Positions 1 to 10,067 of a DNA stretch of 64,000 nucleotides are shown one piece after another. This DNA is from Sphagnum compactum (Eukaryota; Bryophyta; Sphagnopsida; Sphagnales): the NCBI GenBank assembly GCA_965153455.1, contig OZ234501.1:11470001-11534000 (forward strand), written 5' to 3'. The number at the start of each line of letters is the position of its first letter. Positions within the stretch are counted from its first letter, which is position 1. Below the pieces are notes generated by a model. That model did not search any database. It saw nothing but the letters and a program-made list of their open reading frames with translations, and had not been told where the DNA came from. Position numbers and translations under genes: made by a program.

Positions 1-560
1 TGACAGAACTGAGATTGGAACTGGGCTTCCTCGCTTTTGCTATGCATGTTGACCTGAAGCTTTACAAGGTCAATGGTTTCCCATCCTAATTGGAACTAGC
101 CGGATCTGACCCAAACTAACTGGGTGCTACTGCAAACAGACATTCAGTCAAATAGTTCTACATAATGGAAAGAAATAGATACCAAACTGCACCATCGCAC
201 CAGAATCATATCCAAACAGTGTTCTAGAATAGAGGGAAGAATGAAAGAACCATAGTCGTGCGCCACAGATCTAGTTGTAGAACCCAAGGGGTTTAGGGTT
301 TTAAGGTTTGCTTCTTGTGACTATTCAATTCACAATAAGCAATAACCACCCAGCCAGGTGAACCAGCATCCACAACAACACCCTCACCTCTTTTAGAGTC
401 TAAAATGAAAGATTTGGTGGGCTGATTATAGCTTTTGGATCAAAAGTTGAGACTAGAAAAACATATTGCCAAATCTTTCATTTTTAGACTCAAAAGACCA
501 TAATTTGGCCATTGGATGGTAAATTTCTACTGTTTGGATGCAAGCAAAAGAATTGGGGGT
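1..560. other. No gene recognised
   Basis: I see no convincing coding exon, RNA gene or clear repeat boundary here. The sequence is mixed, AT-rich and interrupted by stops in all frames. Confidence 0.5.
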
Positions 561-630
561 TTTCATCAGTGTAGGGCAGGTATAAGGGTTGGAACGCTGG
601 TATATAGAAAAGAACTTACCAGACTCGTAT

Positions 631-850
631 GACTTGAGGCAATACCAGCCTCCAACCAGTACCTTCATGATAGGGACATTAGGTAATACAAGCCTCATAC
701 CAATACATGTCTAATAGGGACTTGGGGCAATACCAGCCTCCAACCAATACCTTTATGATGGGGACATTAGGTAATACAAACCTCATACCAATACATGTCT
801 AATAGGGACCTGAGGTAATACTAACTTCATACCAAGGTTGTCCCAACCTC
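631..850. repeat. 88-bp tandem repeat, about 2.4 copies
   Basis: A unit beginning GACTTGAGGCAATACC starts at 631, 719 and (diverged) 807, giving an exact spacing of 88 bp. Each unit repeats phrases such as ATACCAGCCTCCAACCA and CATTAGGTAATACAA. The flank to about 1050 continues in the same 'ATACCAG' style but is more degenerate. A related block in the opposite orientation lies at about 30.24-30.72 kb, so this is a dispersed repeat family with internal tandem structure. Confidence 0.85.
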
Positions 851-1059
851 AATACCCGTGTCATAACTGCCCCACATGGCCAAAAAAATCAGCCTTGGAC
901 CCCTACCACTAGAATCAGCCTGGTATGGAAGTTTTAAAAAGATCCAATACCAGTACCAGGCTAGTATGAAATTCTTTAAGAAGATCCACTACCAGGTTGG
1001 TAGGAATTCTTTTAAAGCAGATCTCACACCTCCATAACCGACCAACTAGGGCATAACAC

Positions 1060-4040
1060 TCCCACACAAAACCACTAGAGTGTTGTTACCATAGAATACA
1101 CTTTGCCGTGTTCCACTCAAAAAAACAAGCCAAAGTACCTTTCTGGTTTGGGAATAAGGCGACAAAGCTTTCCCAATCAGCTTTCCATCAAGTGAAGTTC
1201 CTACCATTTACATTTGGACCTTTGTTTCTTCAAGTACTTCAAATTGGTGTAGAGAGAATCTGAGCAAATCAGGGTTGCAGAATTTGGAGGACATTCCTTT
1301 GCATGATATGGGGGGGTGGGGGGGAAGGGGGGGTTTGATTTTTGTCAGCATGTACCTTATCACCTCACTGGTGTGGCTATTGATGGTCTCTCTCATGTCT
1401 TCCCCAGGGGGTCAGTAACTTTGGCAGCATATTTAAACGTTGAAATGTACATAACTTATGGATTTGCCTCCACACTTAAAACACCCTAATTTTTCAACAA
1501 CAAAAAGTACATACATACTCATGTTTTGACCATGGGTCATCAATCATCACTACAACCAATATATAAGTCTTCACTCTGGTGATCACTAACTTCAAGTAGT
1601 AGTCAGGAGGGGAGAATCGAATCAAAGAGTTGGTCGTAGTTACATTGAAAATGAAAAAATTGTCCAAAATTTTCTCAAAGAATAAAATGGCAGTCAGGTT
1701 GCTAATATTGGGCCAAATTTAGAAAAAGCACCAGCTTTTCATGTGGGTTACTTACACTGAAGTTAGGTTAACTATTGCGAGAAATATTTGGATATTAAGT
1801 TGTATCAAAGAACACAAGGTTCTCACCCGGGCTTTTTCATACTTTACGGATAACTCTAATGTTTATGGTGGATTGCGATTGAAAATTTTCTTGTCCATTG
1901 TTTTGAACAACTCTTCTGCGTGCAAATCCCATTTACTTACTTTCAGAGATCCGTCGTTCAGAGTACCATCCGTATACTTGTTGGGTTAGACTTTCAGAGT
2001 ACCGGCCATACATTTGACGGGCTACATTGATTGCTGCTGGTTTGGAGTCAGTTTCAGCCTGTCAAGTTGAAAATTTCCGGCCCATTAATGCTTGCACAAC
2101 ATTGAAAAGCAACAGCCTCATTTTGTGAAAACTACCCTTGTTTTGGACATGGTGAGTCTTGTTTTGGGGAGGGGGGGGGGGAGGGGTTTGAGTTTTGACC
2201 CAAAGTGACTTTGATTTCAAACCAGTTGAAAATACTTTTGCCCACACATAAAAGTGTGGTGGGGGGCGGGGGGGGGGGGAAAGGGCCATTATTTGTGGGT
2301 AAGTAGAAATGTTCAAACTTGTTTTTGATGGCCTTGATTTACATCCTTTCTATATGCATAAAGCTATCTGAGAAATTTTCTAGTGTATTTGGAGGGCACC
2401 TATTTCCATGAGTATCTATCTCTCTTCAAAAAAAGCCAAAATAGGAGGGATCTTTATGGCCACTCCTTAAGAGAGGTAGTGAAATTATGCCTATTTCATA
2501 GGTCTAAGATCGCTTGCAGTCTTAAGGAGTCAGTGTAAGAACCTTCCCACTCTTACACCTCATACCTTTGTGCTTTACTGTAGGTAAAGCCCATTGGTAA
2601 GGGCCATTCCCAAAACCTGAGGCCAAACTGGACTATCGCCTCATCTAGGCCCATATTTTAGGAATACCCTGTGCTGGGGATTTACACTAGACACTCTTTA
2701 ATTCCAAGAAGACTTGCTTCAGAAAATCAGTTAGCATTATACATATATAAAGTTACTCTTATGGTACCTACTCTTAAAACAAGAATGCACAAACCTTAAA
2801 TGCCTAAACCCTAAGGTGATTTGACCACTTGAGAATTGAGCAAGTACCTAATAAATTCTTATAAATCTGCAAAAATATGGGGTTGATGTTTTTGGGTGCC
2901 AAGGCAGCTAATTATTGGTGCCTGAATTATGGGGAGTGGGAGTGTCATGCCAGTTAGTAGCCTGGAAAATCTTTGTTTTTTGTGTGTACACAAGCATCAA
3001 AACTCTATAGAAGGACAATGTGGCCTGCCTTCTTCCATTTGCTCAGCAACTGCTATTTTCTTCTAGAATTTTGATTTGCCTCTGTCATTTTTGAAAAATA
3101 ATGGGGGCCTTGAAACTTGGGTGCATTATTAGGTACTTACGCCAATTTTGGTTCAAACTTCACTGTCAAATTTAGTACTTTCCGTAGTGGGGGCATTTTG
3201 ACAACTGGGGATATGATTTTGTTCAATTGTATGTATCTCTTTTGGTCAGACTTCTTTTATTTTGGCAACAAATTCTGACTCAACAACTTACCCAAAGGAA
3301 CATTCAGGTGGAATTTGCAAATTCACCAAATAAACTCTTTTTAAAAAAATACAGGGCATCGCCATAAATGGCATTGAAGGAGATACAGTTTTGGGTGCGG
3401 TTTTCAAGTATTGCCAGAATCCTCTTCCTTCAAGCAGGTGATCACTTAAATTCATAACTTTGCCCACTGCACATTCATTGGGGCTAGTTAGGTTGATGAG
3501 TCTCAGCACAATCTGCACACCAAAATCACCTTATCCTACCATCAGATTTTCTACTGCATCTTGACCTTTCATACTTGTGGTTTTACAATGGCACTCAACC
3601 CAGCATGGACTGCCTTCCAAGGGTAACTAACCCTAGCTTCATTTGCTTTCTTCTCTCTCTCAATTGCTATAGGAACCTAGTGTGATTCATAATGAATCCT
3701 CCAACAGTGGACCCATCAACAATTGTTGCAATGTTGTAGTGGAGTTAGCATGGTAATGGAGAGGATGGCTGATGAAGGGATGAACCTCAACATTCCATGA
3801 GTGTGGTAGATTGAATGACTTGTTGGATGGAGGTTTTCATTTCAATTTGAATGGTATATCTATATATTAACAAGTGTTTGTTTGTTTGTGATCGGGTCAT
3901 AAGTTTCACAAATAGTGGGGCCTTCCTCCATTTTTGGTACTGTTAGAAAGCTCTTGACGAGGTGGTGTCAATGACTGTTGTTTCACAATTTTCAATCTAA
4001 TAGAACAAAAGTTACTGAATTTAGAATGATTTTCATGTCT
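1060..4040. other. Intergenic, no gene recognised; G-rich tracts
   Basis: Short open frames here have no recognisable domain. Three G-rich low-complexity tracts lie at about 1311-1334, 2167-2188 and 2259-2280. No RNA gene or transposon boundary could be identified. Confidence 0.5.
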
Positions 4041-6080
4041 AAAAATTAAATTAAAATTAATTTAACAAGGTTCCGTAAGAACTCTAAAGCTGAGCCCATT
4101 TCAACCAAAATAGAATTTGGATGAGTGATCGACTTTACATGAGGTTCAAAAAATAAGCTTGGGCCAATGACACAAGCATATATGGACTTCAATTGGATAC
4201 AACATGTCCTCATGGCCATTATTATCTTGCTGTTCCTTCTCTCTTTGCCATCATGCCACTGTTGAAGCTTCCTCAATATTTTAGATGCAAGAAATTGTTT
4301 AGGTCTAGGCCTTCTGCCGCTCCCCCAAAAGTCTCACCCCATGAAAGTTCCTGTGTTGTTGATAATGCTCCTTCCTCGAACAATCCTTTTAGTGAGGTCA
4401 TAAGCTTATATCAGGTGTCTGAGTTGGTCCCCAACCCCAGATTCAACACAAGACAATATGCGCTTGGTAGAAGATTTCAAGATGTGCAGGTACCAGACCT
4501 GCCATGGGCATAATCAATCAAAGATTATCAGATAATACCATAAACATAATGGCATATGCCTGAAATATTGTCTTATAATGGCATATGTTTAAGGCATTAT
4601 CCAATTGATGGAGGTTGAATTTTCAAATTCCTTGGTGACCATTTCTAGAAAAAAATAATTTGAGTGGTTTTTCTTTGGTAGAATACTTTCAGAATGACAA
4701 AAATTGTTCATTTTGGATACATTGCACTTTATTTATTGCTAGTTTGTTTTCACAACACCTTAAATGTAATTTTAAATTTATAATACCTATATATGCCATT
4801 TGGCTTCCGTTTTGTTTGGTTTAAAACAACATGATGTAAATTATCCATCCATGTTTACAAACTTTACTTACAGTAACTTCAGTTACCTGGATTATGAACA
4901 AGTATAAAACATCATTATGATCACTAGAAATGAATGAAAGAAAATTTTATTACATTAATTCAATGCAATGATAATTTTCTTCTACAATTCTACATACATA
5001 TATTTGTGACTTCCTTAGTGAATTGTGATAATTCATTGCCAGTTACTTTATATTAAAAATTGGAACAAATATACAATAAAGATAATTACAACTACCTTAA
5101 AATAACTTCAAGACTGTTTTTTCACAAACATAAAAGAGATCAATAATATCAATAATTTATCATCAAAAGACTCTACACATGAAGTGACAAAATCATTATC
5201 TACATCTAATAAATGGACAAAATGGGGATCTAAACACCAAGTTAGGGTTCACATTACAACTAACTTGAAGTATCATGCATAGGGATGAAAATTTTCATGT
5301 TTTTTCTCATTTTCTGAAAAAAAAAAATCGCCAAAAAAAGAAAATATTGGTGATGGCTATTTTCATTTTTCATGAAACAATACTCACCTTAGCTGCTACT
5401 TTAACACTTTCTATGTCACATTTTTGACAAATTCAAACTTGCTAAAATGTCTATTTTTCTCATATAGAAAATCAGATACAATCAACACATTATGACAAAC
5501 TAATAATAAACACGTTCAGTTTATCATAATGTGATAATAGACATTTAAAGTATGAACACCAAGTATCATCAACTTTTGAGAGCATTATAAAGCAAGTTCA
5601 AGCAAAGATTCCATTTCCAAACTATTAGTTTACCTCAACAATCCCTTGACTTCAGGATAATGGCCTCAATTCCTTTAATCCACTTTTGTTTAGACAGCAT
5701 CCCCCAACCAACCGTCCCAAAAAAATGATTTCAACTTGGCCAACATCCATGTGAATCTCCAACTTTTAGGAAATTGTTCACAGTGAACATCATCTATCCA
5801 AACAGCCTCACTATCTGTAAAAGAATTCCAGAATGGAAACAAATTTTGTGAACAAAAGAGTAGTGAAAATTTCTTTATTAAACATTAAAACACTTGAACA
5901 TATGAATTCACTCATGTGTGTGCCTTCAAAGTTCATAATTTGGAGCATCATAAGTGTAATCATGACAATGCCCACACCAGCATTGGGCAGCTCTCATTTT
6001 TGAGATGCTGATCAAAGAACTCACACTGAACTGCTTGTTCTTTCATGAAGACTGCTGGTTCTTCGAAACTTTCACAAACC
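4041..6080. other. AT-rich intergenic DNA with one unplaced ORF
   Basis: A 106-codon plus-strand ORF at 4193-4513 starts MDTTCPHGHYYLAVPS and has a Ser/Pro-rich middle. I do not recognise it and it has no splice partners I can see, so it may be a transposon remnant or chance. From 4520 to 6080 the DNA is AT-rich with no recognisable gene. Confidence 0.4.
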
Positions 6081-6081
6081 A

Positions 6082-6758
6082 AATCACAAGGTGGTAAACA
6101 AAATCAAAGAACTTCCCAATACCAGATCAAACCCAAATCCAAAAAACAACAGCGTTCTGGCTAAATGACAACAACCAAACCCATTGTTTTGGTAAACTGT
6201 GATCTGTTTCAATGTGCTTATATTGCAGAATTTGGGGAGCAGACAAAATTGAATCACAAAGCCCAGTTGTTTGTTTACCTTGTAAGGCCCACATCCATCT
6301 TTTGTTAGGCAAGTTGGAACCATGATTCACACCTGGTCCCATACAAGCTTTGACTTAGGACCTGACAGTCACAATAGTAAGGTCCCAATTCCCTGTGGTA
6401 CCATCACATACCAGGCATTGGAATGTACCCCAGTCTACAGCAAGCAATCCTCAACAATAAGTATTGAGTGTCAACACCAGATTTCGCATGTGCCTCCTCT
6501 TCTGGAGCTGTACTCTTTCAGCTTGCAAAATGATGCCTGGTCTGCTTTCTGATATGGAAGATTGAGTGGGACATCATACATTCTGACAAATGTGCAAGCT
6601 GGGTCACCTCATAAATTACACCTGAAAACAAGAAAAAAGTGTAGCTGAACTCCTCCAGAATCTATGTAGTTGTTATCAGTGTTCAACCAGAACAGCATGC
6701 AAATTGCGTGTAAGAAGCTGAACTCCAAGACAGCTAGATCAGTCAAGTGGTACCTCTA
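6082..6758 (-). other. Probable CBP20 3' untranslated and downstream region
   Basis: This follows the CBP20 stop codon on the minus strand and has no recognisable domain in any frame. It is somewhat less AT-rich than the flank further down, which fits a 3' UTR. The polyadenylation site could not be placed. Confidence 0.35.
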
Positions 6759-9150
6759 CTATGCCTTTCCACCATCCTCCTCATCTGAGTCCCCTTTCTC
6801 TCGGAAACGAGGATTTTTTTCCTGCATAAGACAGAAACCAGTCAAGCAGTGCAACAGGTTACTGTGACCATGCAAAGTTTGAATAACTGCCAGGATATGT
6901 CCTGATCTACTTACAAGCCTGTGATCTCTGTCAACCTCTCTCTTCACGCCATCAGCTGGTGGTGCATCATCATCTCTATGCCGTTTCCGCCCACCATCTG
7001 TCATCAGAGCTCACAAAAAACTGTTTTGTCACATCATTCTGCACAACTCAGATCCTCAATACAAACCTCAAAAACCTCACCCTCCTTAAGAACCTGTAAG
7101 GACCTCCTTGAAAAATAGCTACACTTGCAGACAAACACCATGTAATGCACCAAGAACAGCAATTATATCTAAACAATGCATGCTTTCCTGTCCTGTAACA
7201 TAGTAGTCATGCTTATAAGACTGCCCTTGGATATTGTGCATCAAGCACTATTTGTGATCAAGTCATTCAGAACCCACCTCTTCCTCTGTGACCACCTCCA
7301 TAACCTTGTCCACCACCCTCTGCACAACAAGCCATGCATACACAGAGAGATTACAGTTAGCCCACATTAAGAGTTACGTGGTTCCACAAGTAAAGACCTC
7401 ATAAACTTATCTCTGCGATTGCAGAGAAAACTCTGCAATAGCACTCTGGAGGTAACAACTATGTCAGCTCCAGCTGAACCAAACCAAACAAAACAAGTAT
7501 GACTATGGTCATCACCTTTTGTGTGTCAAACAAAGTACCAAACTATCACCTTAATGGTAGTGACTAACTGCCATCACTCCCCACTGTCTTCATCAGCTCC
7601 TGACTGTGGGTGTAGATAATTATGTAATAATCTGCTAAAACCTTTTGGCAAACAATTCTAGAAAAATCTGCATCCTGATTACCCATTGCATTTCTGGAAG
7701 TAATGGAAAGACTCAGTCATGATGTCAGCAAGCACTCACAAAGCATAGCCTACAGTACTTATGAACTCTAGTGAATCCACACCAAGAAAAAGTAGTGGCA
7801 TAGTGCCAAAGGGAGAAACACTCTTTGCAACAGTATCTCCTCTATCACAGGAATGATACTCACGTCTGAAATTGTTTGAAGGTACAGGAAAAGGAACCGG
7901 CCCCATGCCAACAGGGCTCTCATAGTCCACAAGCTGTCTCCGCACTTCCAATTCCTTCTGCACTAGTTTTCCATAACCTCCTCTTCGTGCACTACTTACA
8001 TGTCAAGGCTACAAAGAGGTATATGAACGTGTCCCAACTTGAAATCAGATGTGCTCTGCTTACTAGCAAACCATAGTGCAACACCAAGAGTGATGATTTT
8101 CAACAAAGAGGATATCAGGATCATAGTCTGTACGATATTCATCACGGACCTGCAACCACATCACATTGCCCAAATTGAATTAGCAGCCTGTATGAAAAGC
8201 CTCCAACATTGCTCCAAACAGCAAAACAATGTGTTTTCAGCTTCATATTTGAGAGAAAGAGAGAGAGGAGAAAAAGCAGCTACCTGGCCCCCACTCCTTC
8301 CACGACCCCATTGTCGACCTTCCTGGAAACCCCAGTCAAAGTCCACACGAATAGGTCGATCATCCAAAATTGTCCCACTGATGTACTTGACAGCTTCTTC
8401 AGCATCCTCCCTTGTATAGTATCTGCCCTCTCATATCCCAATGCATGAAATCATTCATTTTCCATGGCTAAGTCAAGAGACAGTGATACGTTTCATAATG
8501 CTTTGCTTTTTTTCACACCATTCTTTTGGGAGATTAGGGATCATACACAACAAAGCAGAAGCCGCATGGAGTCTTCGAGTTCTTATCCAGACCCATGATA
8601 ATCTTCTTCAGCTCCCCAGTGCGTGAAAAGACCTCATAGATTTGCTCCTCTGTGGTATAGAATGATAGGTTTCCAACATACACCGTGACTGACGTGCGTA
8701 GCGCGTGCTCAAACTCCTCCTGCGTTCCCAGAAACCTGCGATCTCGATATGCAGAAAGCTGGTCTGGATTCTGCAATTCGCCAGAATGCAGATGATATGA
8801 AAAATTGCCACAAGTTCACAAGAATGTTTCCAACGAAGCCGAAGAAATAAAACCCTCGCACCATCCAATGCACGCATCTAACCCTAAAACACGAATGTTG
8901 TTTAAACCCCCCCGGAGCAAAACAAAAAGGGACCTTCAGAGAGTCGACATCAGCGCCGTTAGTTTTATGATGGAGCGATATTTCCGACGAATACGCGAGA
9001 AAACGCGAGAAGCTTACGGTTTCTTCATGAAAGCCCAACAAATGCAATGATGTGTTTTCAACTTCTTGAGCAAACCTAGGAGATCGGTAAAGCCGGAAAA
9101 TTCTCACGGAAAGAAGTGTAGAGGATACGGACCTTGAAAAGACGGGCCAT
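6759..9150 (-). CDS. CBP20: Nuclear cap-binding protein subunit 2 (CBP20), 8 coding exons
   Basis: CBP20 is the small, RNA-binding subunit of the nuclear cap-binding complex. It binds the m7G cap of Pol II transcripts together with CBP80 and acts in splicing, miRNA processing and export. Reading frame and splice consensus give exons 9150-9133, 8770-8547, 8422-8284, 8149-8116, 7986-7864, 7319-7278, 6997-6915 and 6821-6759 (726 nt, 241 aa plus stop). The product starts MARLFK, then [13 protein letters not shown]. The RRM has an RNP2-like VYVGNL and RNP1-like TPCGFCFV, followed by the diagnostic [20 protein letters not shown] and [12 protein letters not shown]. The tail is Gly/Arg-rich ([13 protein letters not shown]), then basic ([10 protein letters not shown]), and ends in an acidic [14 protein letters not shown], like plant CBP20. 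The Arabidopsis protein, as I recall, is about 257 aa. Every junction keeps frame. All introns are GT-AG except intron 4, which reads AT-AC. The gene appears intact. Confidence 0.96.
7987..8115 (-). other. U12-type AT-AC intron (CBP20 intron 4)
   Basis: No GT-AG pair joins exon 4 (ending TATGATCCTG) to exon 5 (starting GAAGAGGAGG) in frame. An AT-AC intron does so exactly and yields YDPGRGGYGK, matching the family sequence around YDPxRGGYGK. The 5' site is ATATCCTC, one mismatch from the U12 consensus ATATCCTT. The 3' end is GTGCAC. A branch-site-like CCTTGAC sits at 8008-8002, with its A (8003) 16 nt from the 3' site. The length is 129 nt. I recall that plant CBP20 genes are reported to carry a conserved U12 intron; that part is from memory. 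Confidence 0.9.
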
Positions 9151-9240
9151 GAAGCCTTTCCTTCTCGTTGCGTCCTTTCGGCCGTGCTCCACCCAACCTC
9201 AGAATTGCATCTTCTGCTCGCTCGTCTTCTTCCTTCAAGC

Positions 9241-9280
9241 TCTCTCTCTCTCTCTCGCAACGACACCAAACCCTAACCCT
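9241..9280 (-). promoter_or_regulatory. GA-repeat and telo-box-like motif in CBP20 leader
   Basis: On the transcribed (minus) strand this reads AGGGTTAGGGTTT (9280-9268) followed by a (GA)8 run (9256-9241), about 90-130 nt upstream of the ATG. AAACCCTA telo-boxes are common near transcription starts of plant translation-related genes. A role here is inferred from position only. Confidence 0.55.
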
Positions 9281-9335
9281 ATTCTCCACACCCCAGAAAC
9301 CTCAAGTCATGGGCGCCAGGGTTTTCAATTTTTTT

Positions 9336-9600
9336 TCAATTTTGTGATGTAGCCACACTGGCGATCATTCTCAAGAGAAATTAGCCAAATTTGGCTACAG
9401 GTCGGAAAGGAAAGTAGATTTTTTTTCAGACTGCTGCTATATTTTGGCGACCAGCTAGAACCTAATTCAACCTATTCTCAAAATATGGCAATTTCATTAA
9501 TCTGAAACCTGACGGTTTTGGCATATTTTTTCACAAAAATCCTTTGAATGAGTTGCACTGGATTTTTTTTGGCAAAGTTTTGCCCCAAAAAAACACACAC
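9336..9600 (+). repeat. Interspersed repeat with palindrome core (family A), copy 1
   Basis: Starts around CAATTTTGTGATGTAGCCAC and carries the perfect 16-bp palindrome TAGCCAAATTTGGCTA at 9382-9397. It ends after the phrase CACAAAAATCCTTTGAATGA and GTTGCACTGGATTTTT. The same ordered blocks occur at 44046-44290 and 52966-53225, with partial or inverted copies near 32.3-32.8, 55.7-56.1 and 62.87 kb. No coding capacity is visible, so it is probably a non-autonomous element. Confidence 0.8.
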
Positions 9601-10067
9601 ACACTGATCATGGCCTTTGGCGTTCTTACTTCTTTTCTTTTTTCTTTTTATTCCAAAATATCTGGATTCTGTTATTTATTAATTATTTTTAATTAACAAA
9701 TCATGTACAAATGGATGATATTAGGTTGCATTTGATGCACTTGTATGCCCATTCCTTATACAAAGCTTGGGTCTTTTATTTAAAGAGTTTGTTTATGGTT
9801 AATATGAACCATGGTTGCTATTTCCAAACTTGTTCAAGAATTTGCTTACCAATTAAGTAGCCTTCTCATGTCCCAAAGTAAACACAAAATCATCAAGTTT
9901 CAATAATCAAAATATATGATGATGTAACCTTGCAAAACTTTATTTATAAACACATCGGAGATTTGGAAAATGTACAAAGGATTAAGAAAAAGGAAAAGGG
10001 AGAATTTATAGGATGTCATGTTACTTCAAACTAGATGTCAAAATGTCTCCATGTCAAAAATTGACCA
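9601..10067. other. No gene recognised
   Basis: AT-rich sequence between a short (AC)n run and the 3' end of the decayed retrotransposon. Nothing recognisable. Confidence 0.5.

Noticed and set aside
7978-8116. GT-AG alternatives for CBP20 intron 4
   Set aside because: No GT lies within the needed distance after TATGATCC, and using the AG at AAGTAG breaks the frame; only AT-AC restores YDPGRGGYGK.
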